From Halichondria panicea (lineage: Eukaryota > Porifera > Demospongiae > Suberitida > Halichondriidae), in assembly GCF_963675165.1 (NCBI RefSeq), contig NC_087389.1, positions 4,400,830-4,464,829 of the forward strand: a stretch of 64,000 nt of DNA, in the 5' to 3' direction. Positions within the stretch are counted from its first letter, which is position 1. Every line of letters starts with the position of its first letter. The translations under genes were made by a program, and so were the position numbers. Below, piece by piece: positions 10,111 to 20,903 of the stretch. The notes under the pieces were generated by a model. That model was not told the origin of the DNA and did not search any database. It saw only the letters and a program-made list of their open reading frames with translations.

Positions 10111-11667
10111 ATGGAATGTGAGAACAGTGTGTATCGAAATGCGAATGAGGTCATCGACCGAATCCAAGTTAAGAAGAAGAATCCAAGAGCCAGTAATGAG
10201 AACAAAGAAGAGCCTAAGATTGCTTTTTTCGTTTCTACACTAGCGGTAATTTATACATCAGTTTTGGTGTTTGTAGTTTCAGTGGTGTTATCTGTTGTAG
10301 CCATCATTCTTGTTTCCAAATACAAAGATGATTCCATTGCAAGTTCAGTAATGCTACAGAGAAACACTACTCAAGAGTTCCAAGCTCTTCAGATACAGTT
10401 TGAAGATCTCCAGACACAGCTGAATAATTCAAATTCCCAAATTCAAGCTCTTCAATCCCAGCTATTAAAATACAAAGATGATTCCATTGCAAGTTCAGTA
10501 ATGCTACAGAGAAACACTACTCAAGAGTTCCAAGCTCTTCAGATACAGTTTGAAGATCTCCAGACACAGCTGAATAATTCAAATTCCCAAATTCAAGCTC
10601 TTCAATCCCAGATATTTCGAACTGATAAACAGGTTGGGATTCTTCAATCTGTATTAACAGACTCTAACGAAGACATCCAGTCCCAGTTAAATGAGTCCAT
10701 TGTTTCCTATCAGTTACAGCTAAACAATTCCAATCTTGAAATACATGATTTACTGTCCGATACCACTCAGGCTATTCTTACGCAAATAAACTCTTCAAAC
10801 GTGGAAATACAAGAGCTTCAATCAGAGATCGAAATATTAACACGACCGTGCCCTGGCTCAGATGCTAGTCAGCCTGCTTCTTCTTGTCAGCAGGTTTTGA
10901 ACTGCAAACCTGATGCTCCTAGTGATCACTATTTCATAATTTCAGAAAATAGTGCTGTAGAATCTCGCTACTGCAACATGAACAGAGTCTGTGGAGGAGT
11001 TGACGGGGGATGGATGAGAGTGGTACAGCTGGATACGAGGGAGTCAGGTAGTTTGTGTCCAGTTGGACTCGTTGGAGTGCTGGAATCTAATAAGAATCTC
11101 TGTAGATCGAGCAGTTCAATTGGATGCTCTCAGGTGTTCTTCGAGACAAATAATGTGTCGTATGACCAGGTGTGTGGAAAGATAATTGCATACCAGTTTG
11201 GCAGCACAGATTCATTCGGTTTGAACGGGTCTCCAATTGATTCAATCGATGAAATGTATCTGGACGGTATTAGCCTGACATATGGTTCAAACCCTCGAAA
11301 GCATATCTGGTCATTTGCAGCTGCTCTCGATGAAGTATCTACCATGAATAGTAATAGTTGCCCCTGTATACATATCAAAAATGCAGCTGATGCTACACCT
11401 CCTCCCGATTTTGTTGGAAGTGACTATTTCTGTGATACAGGTAGTACAGATAGATTCACCAACGGCATCGTCTATGGCGATGATCCACTATGGGATGGTG
11501 CTGGTTGTGGACCTGCCAACACTTGCTGCTCTCTCAACAATCCTCCGTGGTTCTTCAAGCAAATACAGTCTCCTACGACTAGCAACATCGAGATGAGGGT
11601 GTGCCATAATGAGGGTCGAGTCAACGAAGACATACTTATTGAACAGATTGAAATATTTATACGTTAA
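10111..11667 (+). CDS. Type II membrane protein with long duplicated coiled-coil stalk
   Basis: Single exon, 518 residues, the longest member of the family. Tail 1-37 contains NSVYRNANEV and a basic run (KKKNPR). The membrane helix is about 38-69. The stalk, residues 70-255, is rich in Gln, Leu and Asn with several N-x-T/S sequons (QRNTTQ, LNNSNS) and includes two identical 48-residue blocks starting KYKDDSIASS, spaced 50 residues apart. The ectodomain, about 258-518, follows the family plan: SSCQQVLNC, YCNMN, GGWMRVVQLD, CPVGL, QVCGKIIAYQ, DEMYLDGISLTYG, HIWSFAAALDE, CPC, DYFCDTG, DDPLWDGAGCG, NNPPWF and IEIFIR. It differs from the 5990 type in its tail and forms a second subfamily with the relics at 8693 and 18665. 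Function unknown; receptor or adhesion role inferred from topology. Confidence 0.9.
   Translation: MECENSVYRNANEVIDRIQVKKKNPRASNENKEEPKIAFFVSTLAVIYTSVLVFVVSVVLSVVAIILVSKYKDDSIASSVMLQRNTTQEFQALQIQFEDLQTQLNNSNSQIQALQSQLLKYKDDSIASSVMLQRNTTQEFQALQIQFEDLQTQLNNSNSQIQALQSQIFRTDKQVGILQSVLTDSNEDIQSQLNESIVSYQLQLNNSNLEIHDLLSDTTQAILTQINSSNVEIQELQSEIEILTRPCPGSDASQPASSCQQVLNCKPDAPSDHYFIISENSAVESRYCNMNRVCGGVDGGWMRVVQLDTRESGSLCPVGLVGVLESNKNLCRSSSSIGCSQVFFETNNVSYDQVCGKIIAYQFGSTDSFGLNGSPIDSIDEMYLDGISLTYGSNPRKHIWSFAAALDEVSTMNSNSCPCIHIKNAADATPPPDFVGSDYFCDTGSTDRFTNGIVYGDDPLWDGAGCGPANTCCSLNNPPWFFKQIQSPTTSNIEMRVCHNEGRVNEDILIEQIEIFIR
10318..10611 (+). repeat. Perfect in-frame tandem duplication inside the stalk
   Basis: Bases 10318-10461 recur without a visible mismatch at 10468-10611, a period of 150 bp (50 codons). 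The duplication keeps the frame and adds about seven heptads to the coiled coil. Perfect identity means it is very recent or an assembly artefact. Confidence 0.9.
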
Positions 11668-12125
11668 TTGGAGAACTGGAGGTAGAATTGTCTCAATGAT
11701 AGATCGTATCTACAACTTTTCTATGCTAAAATTCCTGATAAATTATTTTTTTTACCCATTATTCTATTCTTGAATTCTTGAAAAATGTGCCTATTATTTG
11801 CATTCGCTTTAAAAAAAGGTTTATAGACAAAATTAAGATGCAGACATGAACACAGCACACAACTGACACAATTCAAGATTCTCAGTGTTATTTTGCTAAC
11901 TTGAACTGATCCATAATTTTCACCTTCAGCCATTTTTTACCAGAGAAAGTTGTTATTGAAAACTTAATGTAATGATCTTTACTAAAAATGGACTGATTGT
12001 CATTAGCAAAACTTAATGTAATGATCTTTAACAAAAATGAACCAATTTTTTGATATAAATTGCGTATTTTCAACTATAATAAGGTGTTAATGATTTGGAA
12101 AAGTATTGTAGTACATGCTAGCTAA
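11668..12125. other. Intergenic, short direct repeat
   Basis: No gene. A direct repeat of about 22 bp (AACTTAATGTAATGATCTTT) occurs near 11961 and again near 12009. Confidence 0.5.
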
Positions 12126-12480
12126 ACAATCCAGCGTCTGGTCACTATTGCAACAATTCCATGGCACTGCATGAGGAATGTAGTCACGTGCAAGATATTT
12201 GTATTAACCAAATTTACATTTTCATTCACAGCTAGCTAGCTAGGTTGGATCTGAGCTCCTTATAACAGAGTTCCTTCGCAGCCAGGTATGGTTCAACACT
12301 AAAATTACCCTTGCTATATTTTTGTAGAGTCAATAATCCTTCTTTTCACGTTCATTTTATGCTATAATAGGAAAATATACGGGGTGTTACCACCCACTGT
12401 CTACATAGACAAATCTGATTGGCACTGCCAACATTCTGGCAGGGTCCACGGAATTGCTGCAATATAGTGACCAGACGTTC
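12126..12480. repeat. Foldback (MITE-like) repeat
   Basis: The left arm CGTCTGGTCACTATTGCAAC is matched in reverse complement by the right arm GCTGCAATATAGTGACCAG. The arms are about 30 bp and roughly 290 bp apart. A target duplication could not be fixed, so the class is open. Confidence 0.6.
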
Positions 12481-13764
12481 CCTCCCTCCCACGTTTGCTC
12501 GCGAGACTATAATATCCACGGTACAGGTAACTTGTACTATGAACACGTGTTGATTAGAAGCAATTAGAAGCTGTTATCCAACCCATTTACAACTGAGTAG
12601 TAGTAAATACTCTTTGATCCCTGACTGCATGCACTGTGCACATTTTGTGTGCGTGTGCTTGCACTTGACAAATCACATTTACAACTTCAAACAACCCAGT
12701 TCCAATGTAGTTCGGTAGTTTTAGTGAATCTGATTGGATACTGAAGAATTCATCTTCACAATGTGATCCAAGTGTGTCACAGTAGTGTTCTATAAAAGAG
12801 AAGGGTGGAGGATGGGCTTTAGGCTGACCACAGCCAATGTACCCTAGGGTACATGGGATTTGTACCCTAGAGTATCCTGAGAGTTTCAATGGATATTCCT
12901 TAGTGTCAGAGAACATCATTATGTATGATGAATGATACTGTTAGTACTAGCAACTGCATGTACGTAAATAGTCTGTGAACAAGTTTCAAAAGTTTTAGCT
13001 TCACTGTACCTATTACCTGCATGCATGGCTACGAACATGTATAAGTACCTAAACTATAGATAGATATGAAACAGACATGCATCCATGCCCAGGCCATGCA
13101 TAGCACCAGGAACGTACATGTGTCCTCGTTGTTGTATACATTCACATCAGAATCCATTCGCTCGAACTCTGCAACAATGTTTACCATTCACTAATTGAAA
13201 GCATCCATGCAGGAGGGAGGGAGCAGCTCATTCAGCCAAAAACCTAGGTTTTCTATAGCAGTGCCAAAGTTTTACATGTAAAGGCTAAATAACTTACCGT
13301 TTTTGCATATAGAACACAACGCTCCCTGCCGACAAGAATGTCTGAATAATCCTTAGAACTATATACCTAATACTATAACACTCTGTATAAGAAATTAAGA
13401 GCTGAAAGAAACCTGTAAGCAACCCATTTAGAGCTAAAATGCTAAGCAGATTCAGCAGTCCTAGTTCTATAACTAGGACTATAACTAGGACCGCTGAATC
13501 AGTTGGCTTGGCAAATTATGTTCGCATAATTTTTGGAATAGGGAAACTTCTAGCAACTGGCATAATTGAGAATAGATCTAACAGGGCACTAAATTAGCAT
13601 GATTTGACCCTCAGAGTCTGGTAGACCTAATTTCACATCTTTTAATGCCAGTAGATAGACATCTTAGTCTATTACTGTGTAGCACCAGGAGCTCCTGATA
13701 GCATTAGCCACTAAGCAGGCATGGAGGAGTATTTTCTCTTGCGGCACTAGAGGATTACCGTATA
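12481..13764. other. Intergenic with a hairpin at 13446-13503
   Basis: No gene is supported; a 110-codon open frame at 12587-12919 (-) has no recognisable features. At 13446-13503 the arm GATTCAGCAGTCCTAGTT pairs with AACTAGGACCGCTGAATC to form a strong hairpin of unknown role. Confidence 0.5.
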
Positions 13765-14115
13765 CAGTAGACTCTCGCTATTCCGGCTCCCTGAAGTACG
13801 GCCACCTCGATATACCGGCCGTTTGGCTTGGCACGGAATGCTAGCTATATGTTTACTACACAAAACTCACCCTGAAGTACGGCTACTCGATCGCTATTCC
13901 GGTTACCGGCCAGTGCTGGCTGCCCCAAACAAGGTTTTCAATGTGATGTTTTGGGTGTGGTTTAGCAAATAAAATTGAATTACACTTAAATAGAGAACAA
14001 ATTGATTCATTATCCTACATTATCCTCGAGACAAGAACCGCAAAAGTAGTCATTAGATTCGAGGTAAGGTCGTTTTTAAGCCGCGGCTATTTCCTGGCTG
14101 ACTTTTTGAGAATAG
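13765..14115. mobile_element. Pogo/Tigger-like non-autonomous element, truncated
   Basis: Starts CAGTAGACTCTCGCTATTCC after TA, the same terminal type as 16071 and 22538. The internal part (TTTGGGTGTGGTTTA, ACAAGAACCGC, GAGGTAAGGTCGTTTTTA) matches 59306-59491, where the opposite end GAGTCTACTG is preserved. The two partial copies together outline one family. No transposase frame is present. Confidence 0.65.
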
Positions 14116-14529
14116 TCAAAAAGAATAATAGGCAAAATAAAAATAATATTTGTCCTAGTCCTTTAATAGGTTACCCGTGTGTGTGTGTCTGTCTGTCAAT
14201 TCCAGCTGTAACTGTTAATAGTTGCAATGCAACAAACTTCTATTTAGAACTCTATTAGAATTAGAATTGTTGCCGTGATGGGGTGCACACGAAAATTACC
14301 CGCTATATATACGGTACAGAGCCACATCTCAGTAAACTGTCGATATAATTTATGATAACACTTATAATTCGCAAACTAAATACCCACCCCTAACAACTAC
14401 GTTATCATGACAGTATTACAATCATATTGATAGAAACTAACAGGCTATACTTAGTGGACAAATAGGGCAAGGGTATGTATGAAGATGAACTGATCGTTTT
14501 ATATTAATTTTATTGAGTCTTCAGTGTTT
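14116..14529. other. Intergenic, 3' side of the minus-strand receptor
   Basis: Downstream of the gene at 14530-15816. A (GT) run lies near 14178. TTACCCGCTATATATACGGTA near 14297 is a fragment of the MITE family whose full copy is at 50475-50666. Confidence 0.45.
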
Positions 14530-15816
14530 TTACTGAACAAAGATCTCAACAATTTCAAGAGGCGTGTCTTCATCGCTTGTGTGTTGATTGCCACAAATCC
14601 TCAGCTCGATATCGTTTGTAGTCGGATGAGGAAGTTGCTTGCAGAACCACGGTGGATTGTTAAACTGACAGCAAGTACTGTTACTCCCACATCCCTGACC
14701 ATCCCAGACAGGATCATCAGAGTAGAAGATAAAACTGTATGCTTGTCGACTTCCAGTTTCACAGAAGTAGTTTTGACCAATGAAGGGAGGTACAACTCCA
14801 GTGTAGTTGCGGTCAGGTCTTGTGCAGGGACATACAGAATGATCAGATTTAGTTTCATCGTTTGCATTAGCAAATGTCCAGATGTGCTGATGAGGCGACT
14901 GTCCATGGGTTAGGCTCACACTATCAACGTAAACATCATCAATAGTTACAGTTGTGTTGACAAAGTACGGTGCAAAAGCATCTGGAGACTTGTCTTGATA
15001 GCCAATCACTCTCCCACAAACTCGAGAGTACTCCACCCCATAAGTTGGATAGGTAGTAGACACACATCCTGCTGGTCCAGGTCTGCCACAAGTACGCGTT
15101 GGTGGTGTTGTCCTGTTCACCAGTCTGAATCCATCTGGGCAGTTTTGGTTGGAGTCAATCATGTCAAGGTTGGCTACCCTCATCCATCCTCCTGTAGTGT
15201 TGCAGCTACAGCTTGTTCGGTCCATGTCACAGTAGACCTGAACCGGAGAGCTAGTACTGTTGGTTGCAATCCAGTATTCTCCAGATGGTTGGTATTGAGG
15301 GATGTCACTGCACGAGCTGACTGGATAACTTAATGTACCCAATCGTAGTGTTGGTATTATGTTTTGGAATATAACTTGAATCTGTTGGTTCAAGTGGTTC
15401 AGTTGAGCCTGAAACATTCGGTTTGAGTTGTTTAGTTTAGTATGCAAATCAGTTATCAGAATTTTGCACTGCTCATTTGATAATTGAATTCGATTAATCT
15501 GGGATTCCACTCCCTGGCTGGAACTGCTCAGTTGACCTTGCTGGTTGTTCAACTCTATTGGAACATAGCTCACTCCTACCAAAGCCACTATCAGAGAAAG
15601 GACAGCCATCACTAGAGCTATGATGGTGACAACAGCATAGCATTTCCTTCGTACTTTCTTCTCTTTGACCGATACATCTCTGCCTGCTGCTAGGTCGAGG
15701 TCTTCTTCCTTGTTATCTGGTGGGAGAGTGCTATCTACCACTACTGAATTGTAAGTATTCTCCTCTTCTCTGCTGTGAAGATTATACGCAGCATTACAGA
15801 CCACATCTTTGTCCAT
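14530..15816 (-). CDS. Type II membrane protein, receptor-family member on the minus strand
   Basis: Single exon, 428 residues. Cytoplasmic tail 1-58 with REEENTYNSV at about 16-25; a basic stretch (KEKKVRRK) precedes the membrane helix at about 59-84. The stalk 88-160 is longer than in the 5990 protein and includes an extra Gln/Ser-rich segment (QQGQLSSSSQGVESQ) and sequons. The ectodomain, from CSDIPQYQPSGEYW at about 167 to the end, is very close to the 5990 copy (CSCNTTGGWMRV, CGRPGPAGC, HIWTFANAND, DYFCETG-type box written NYFCETG, DDPVWDGQGCG, NNPPWF, IEIFVQ). It is the only intact member in the opposite orientation, so the array includes an inversion. Function not known. Confidence 0.9.
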   Translation of the reverse strand: MDKDVVCNAAYNLHSREEENTYNSVVVDSTLPPDNKEEDLDLAAGRDVSVKEKKVRRKCYAVVTIIALVMAVLSLIVALVGVSYVPIELNNQQGQLSSSSQGVESQINRIQLSNEQCKILITDLHTKLNNSNRMFQAQLNHLNQQIQVIFQNIIPTLRLGTLSYPVSSCSDIPQYQPSGEYWIATNSTSSPVQVYCDMDRTSCSCNTTGGWMRVANLDMIDSNQNCPDGFRLVNRTTPPTRTCGRPGPAGCVSTTYPTYGVEYSRVCGRVIGYQDKSPDAFAPYFVNTTVTIDDVYVDSVSLTHGQSPHQHIWTFANANDETKSDHSVCPCTRPDRNYTGVVPPFIGQNYFCETGSRQAYSFIFYSDDPVWDGQGCGSNSTCCQFNNPPWFCKQLPHPTTNDIELRICGNQHTSDEDTPLEIVEIFVQ

Positions 15817-16070
15817 TATGCATGCATTGATACACTCTTTCAGGTTGGATTGACTTTTGGATTGAAAATTACTTGAACATATATATACACATGCATGCAG
15901 CTGCTGGTTTGATGATTAACAGACACTGCATGCATATGTTTATTATATGATTATAGTCTCTTATTCTTATAATTATAAGGTCCCAAAGCTTTCGTGGCGA
16001 CTTGAATTTTTTGCACGCGGTAACAAAGAGTTAAACATCTAACCCACGTAATGAAAAGCGTACATGTATA
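15817..16070. other. Upstream flank of the minus-strand receptor
   Basis: No gene; should contain the promoter of 14530-15816. No TATA box is convincing. Confidence 0.4.
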
Positions 16071-16294
16071 CAGTAGACTCTCATTAATCCGGGCATCCTT
16101 GGGACAGTGCAACTTGGCCGAGGTGGCCGCATTTAAAAAAAATAACGCGGCTAAAAACTCGTCAGAGTGGCCGTATTTCAGTTTCAGGGCAGTTTTTTGC
16201 TTTAACCGTCTAGCTAGCAATCTGTGCCAATTATAAACCGAATGTCTGGTATATCGACGTGGCCGTACTTCAGAGAGCCGGAATAGTGAGAGTA
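16071..16294. mobile_element. Pogo/Tigger-like non-autonomous element remnant
   Basis: Begins CAGTAGACTCTCATTAATCC preceded by TA and ends near CCGGAATAGTGAGAGTA, an imperfect inverse lacking the outermost bases. Related to the elements at 13765 and 22538. Confidence 0.65.
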
Positions 16295-16911
16295 TAATTA
16301 TAAGTTAACATGTTTTTGTGCCAACACAAAAGTATATATACTGCATGGCTATACTGGTACCTATGGTCCAATCGTCAAATGACGGCGCTATTTCCGGCTC
16401 ATGAATTCTTTTCCTTTGGCTCTCCTGAGACTACAGCCCCAGTCACTCGTATCCTTCTCAACACATTGACACATAATATACATTAACATGTGGTTGCCTT
16501 GTATTGCCTGTCCCGTCTGGGAAATGTCGACCATCATATTTTGTCACTTGACACATAACCAGGTACGCCTCCCTCTACAATCTGTACCGGTATCTGTTTT
16601 TCCAGCTACATGCATGTATAAGTCTATCTATCACACCTACTATATATGTCTATATATGTCTATGCACAGCAGTCTTACAGTTGGGTAATGCTATGGGTGG
16701 GTGTCTTGCACTTGCACACCCTCAGATGCTGGGTTGCTTAGCCCACTCCTTCCACGCACACGTTACGTTCGCGTAACCGTTATAAAAGCAAAAAAAAACT
16801 CGACCTGGGATCGAGGCTGACGTAATTGTCTGCCTGCCTTCTTCCACGCACCCACGCACACATATATAGCATATAATATGTCTCACTCTGGCTGTCAGGC
16901 GTATATAAAAC
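16295..16911. other. Intergenic with a Mutator-like terminal repeat remnant
   Basis: Positions 16771-16823 (GTAACCGTTATAAAAGC, CTCGACCTGGGATCGAGGCT) match the right terminal repeat of the 19036-20085 element; the rest of that copy is not visible. No gene. Confidence 0.55.
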
Positions 16912-17236
16912 ACTAACTATAAAGTGTCCGCTAAGACGTCTGGAATATAGTAAACGATTAGATGTCTGCTGAGTCTTGTTCTGTAAATAGACATTAACTA
17001 TAAAGTGTCCACTTAAAACATCTGGAATATAGTAAACGATCAGATGTCTGCTGAGTTTTGTTCTGTAAACAGACACTAACTATAAAGTGTCCTAAAACAT
17101 CTGGAATATAGTAAACGATCAGATGTCTGCTGAGTTTTGTTCTGTAAACAGACACTAACTATAAAGTGTCCTAAAACATCTGGAATATAGTAAACGATCA
17201 GATGTCTGCTGAGTCTTGTTCTGTAAACATGCAGAC
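16912..17236. repeat. Tandem repeat, four units of about 80 bp
   Basis: Units begin near 16912, 16993, 17075 and 17154, each with ACTATAAAGTGTCC, CATCTGGAATATAGTAAACG, GATGTCTGCTGAG and TTGTTCTGTAAA. The last two units are nearly identical, indicating recent local amplification. A fifth isolated end (TGAGTCTTGTTCTGTAAAC) lies near 17863. Confidence 0.9.
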
Positions 17237-18664
17237 ACAAGGAATAAGAGAGTTCATTGAATGCTTGTATTATATATGTACTGTGCAGTATTATTTTATC
17301 TGAACTCTGCCATAAATAATTTATTATGTCAGATAGTGCCGGCATGGCGATGTGGAAGAGGGAAAGTAATGGAGGCAAAGAAGGAAATCCAGAGTGTGTT
17401 AGATTCTTCTTGCAACCATATGCATGCGAAAGAGTATAATAGCTAGACAGGCTAGACTATTGCTAGTTCAGAGATTGACTGCCAATAAATAATTATTTTT
17501 ACAAAGATTCAGCCTTAGTGTGCATGTCAGTATTTATCTGAACTGTGCCATAAATAATTCATTACGTCAGATAGTGGTGATGTGGAAGGGGGAAAGTAAT
17601 GCATGGAGGCAGTACATGTTATATGCTTTAAGGAGGAAATCCAGAGTGATCTACAATAGAATTAGCCTTCAAAACTCAAGCTGTGACTGACATGTCAATC
17701 ACTCTTTAAGTCCAGAACACATGTTATTACCAAGGGCGTATAAAAGAAAAGAGGGCATGCAACTCGACTATCAGTACACGTAGCTAGCCTCGACCCCAGG
17801 CCGATTTGTCAGAGTGCATGGGGACTTAAGAATTGCAGAAATGCTGATCATTACAAACCAAGCTGAGTCTTGTTCTGTAAACAGACACAAGCAACATTGA
17901 ACACTTGTATTATATATACGTAGTTGACAATCGATAAATAAAGCTATGCATGCATGCATCCAATTATGCAGTGTTTGTGACTGATGATATATACAATCAT
18001 TTTTCTGATATCACATGCATTTGCACGTACATCAGTCATGCTTCAGCCTAATACTGTGCCAGTATTTATCTGAACTGTGCCATAAATAATTTATTATGTC
18101 AGATAGTGGTGATATGGAAGGGGGAAAGTAATGGAGGCAGTATATTATACATATTATTGCTTTAAGGAGGAAATTCGGAGTGATCTACAATTGAATTAGC
18201 CTCCAAAACTCATGTCAATCACTCTTTAAGTTCAGAATACATGTTACTACATAATCATGTTATTTATACGTATATAGCTTATAAGCTATTACGTAACTAT
18301 AAGTTATTGCAAAACCAATACTATACCAGCTAATCTCCCTTTATTAGTTTACTGTTCACCTAGGATTATTTCCATGTTGGTTCATCGAGCAACAGGACAT
18401 CATTTTGAAACCAAATACAGTAAGACAGTTACATGCAGACGATTCAAAGAGCCACTGTTAAATATGATATAATTATGTGCATAGATATTGTGATTCTTTT
18501 GGGGCGAAAGTGATTCGTTTTTGTCCAAACTGTTTATTTACACAATTTGCAGCCATTATTATAGCCTCACTGGACACCCCCCCCCCCCCCCCATGCATAC
18601 GTGCGTTCTCACTCAATAAAAGCTAAAACAGTGGCAGGTAGGTTTCATTCATTGCACTTTTTGA
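17237..18664. repeat. Three dispersed copies of a 100-170 bp repeat
   Basis: Copies at about 17287-17395, 17530-17660 and 18060-18225 share ATTTATCTGAACTGTGCCAT, TTATTATGTCAGATAGTG and GGGGGAAAGTAATGGAGGC in the same order. They alternate with unique AT-rich DNA and no gene is present. A 16-base C run is at 18577-18592. Confidence 0.8.
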
Positions 18665-20780
18665 ATGCATGCAGAACAATTCAAACCACGAGAAAATACG
18701 TATAATGATGTGTTTCAAATCGAACAAACATCGGTCGATAGGAATCGAAGGTACGAATTGACCGCTGTGCAACCACGAAAAAGGAATCATGTTCTATATG
18801 TTGTTGTATTGGTATTGTTTTCGTAGTTTCAATTTTAGCTCTGATAGTTGCTACAGTTTCTATAACTCTTGGATTCTTCCCTGAATTGCTGAGTGGAACT
18901 GGCTCTACTCAAATCCAGGTCACTCTACCCAGTTGCCCAGGCTCAAGCTCAGCTGTTTCCTGTCAGCAGGCTCTAAATTGCAATGCTTCATCTCCAAGTG
19001 GAATGTACTGGATATCCACAATTGATGGCGATGCTTAGCCTCGATCCCAGGCCGAGTTTTCGCTTTTATAACGGTTAGGCGAACAACTAGGCCTGGTACT
19101 AGTTGTCTGCGCATGCGTCAAATTTTCATTGTATTTGTGGTCGGCAAAAATATTTAATAAATCAATAATCGAAATTTGTACACAGAAAATGCACAGAGTG
19201 AGTACACACAAAATATGCACATAGGGAGCTGCTTCACAAGGGCCTGGGGAGTTGCCAGTTGTGCTGCAGCACGATTACAGTGACCCAGGGCAACTTCAAG
19301 ATGATTGACAATTACGTTTCAACGATTTAGCAGGCTGCTGGACTTCTCTGATTCTAGGCCCCAACTCGTAGCTCAGTTAAACTTTGCTTGAGAAAACGTA
19401 GATTCTCTTGATGCCTCTGAGCTACCCAGCAACGCTCGAACGAGCAGGTCATACTCCAGTCCTGTAAGTATAGGACAATATTAAAGAAACTAAACACGGT
19501 TAAACCCTTACCTTAAACTGTCCAGTCTCGTCCAGCACTGTTGGGATAGCTGGATATTAGCCATTGCTCCTGTACAGAGAAGTAGACATTCTAAATACGT
19601 GTAGATCTATATTAAATTTCTCGTATTTTAAACAGGTTATAGCGTCATTGTCGACGAGCTGATGATGGCAGCACCAAGTTCTCTAACTCACACTCTTCAC
19701 TTGATCCACCATATTAATGATGAAACTATAGTCTACCTAGATCTTGCCAAACATGATGATAGCACAGGGCCCACACAAAAATGTCTGACCTTAACAAGCT
19801 TGACAAAGCTTTATACCTCTTCCCTTGTTGTTCAGTCTTCAGAATAATGTTTTCTAAGCTTCAGAGAAGAGAGAAGCTTCAGCTAAGAGCCATTCCAATA
19901 ATGATAAAACGGGAACTGACTTCTAGTACACGATAGTACACGAATATAAATGTCACAAAAGTGAACGAGAATATCCATTAGTCAGAATCTGACTAACGAT
20001 TGACGCATGCGCAGACAACTAGTACCAGGCCTAGTTGTTTGCCTAACCGTTATAAAAGCGAAAACTCGGCCTGGGATCGAGGCTAGGCGATGCTATGCTT
20101 AGTTACTGCAACATGAATCGAGCCTGTGGAGGGTTTGACGGTGCATGGGTGGATGCGAGTGGCTATGCTTGACATGAGAGACAGAAGTAGTCAATACCCT
20201 CAAGGATTAGAGAGAGTACATCCTGGACGGAAACTTTGTGTAGAAGCATTGATATTGGTTGCTCCACAAGTTTTCTTCAATAATTATGTCACATATGATC
20301 AGGTGTGCGGAAAAATAATTGCTTATCAAGTAGGTAGTACAGATTCATTTGGATAGTTACTGCTAAACATTCAGCAAAACGAAACCTATGTTGATGGTGT
20401 TAGCCTTACTCACAGTACAAGCCCTCGGAATCACATCTGGTCTTTTGTCGCTGCCCTCGATGAAGTAAGCAGCAGTAATCCTACCTCCAACTGCCCTTGT
20501 ACCAACATAGACTATATATCAAGTGCTATACCTCCTCCCGATTTTGTTGAAAATTACTATTCAGTTCTGTGATACACTAACGGCATCTTCTATGGAGATT
20601 GGAGATGATCCACTATGGGATGGCGCTGGCTGTGGACCTGCCAACACTTGCTGCTCCCTCAACAATCCTCCGTGGTTCTTCAAGCAGCTGAGTCTCCTAC
20701 GACTAGTGACATGGAGATGAGGGTGTGTGCTGACAGGTTCGAGTCAACGAAGACACTTATTGAGATATAATTATACGTTA
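18665..20780 (+). pseudogene. Short-stalk receptor paralogue, frameshifted and split by a Mutator-like element
   Basis: From ATG 18665 the tail reads MHAEQFKPRENTYNDVFQ, retaining the acidic-Asn-x-Tyr-x-x-Val motif. The membrane segment breaks at about 18825 by one base (VVLVLFS then VVSILALIVATVSI in the next frame). There is almost no stalk before SCQQALNC and SGMYWISTIDGDA. The ectodomain is interrupted by 19036-20085 and resumes at 20086 with SYCNMNRACGGF, a frameshift, then VAMLDMRDR, QVCGKIIAYQVGSTDSFG, and near the end DDPLWDGAGCG, NNPPWF. Additional stops occur. AATAAA at 20874-20879 could be its old polyadenylation signal. Confidence 0.85.
19036..20085. mobile_element. Mutator-like (MULE) non-autonomous element with 85-bp terminal inverted repeats
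   Basis: The left end 19036-19120 begins TAGCCTCGATCCCAGGCCGA; the right end 20001-20085 is its near-perfect reverse complement ending GGGATCGAGGCTA. Both sides are flanked by the 9-bp duplication GGCGATGCT (19027-19035 and 20086-20094). Long inverted repeats with a 9-bp duplication are the Mutator pattern. The interior has a 61-codon open frame at 19662-19847 and splice-like sites on the minus strand near 19460-19570, so a captured gene piece is possible, but no transposase or known protein is recognisable. Confidence 0.88.
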
Positions 20781-20903
20781 GAAATTGAATCTATGTTTGT
20801 GCGCATGTTTAACGTATTTACTGTGTTCTGTTAATGATCTTTACCAATAATTATTATTGAATGATGGGCATCAAATAAAAAATATAACTAGCCAATTTTC
20901 AAG

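Noticed and set aside
12587-12919. 110-codon open frame on the minus strand
   Set aside because: No domain or paralogue; surrounded by repeat relics.
19662-19847. 61-codon open frame inside the Mutator-like element
   Set aside because: No similarity recognised; kept only as a note under the element.
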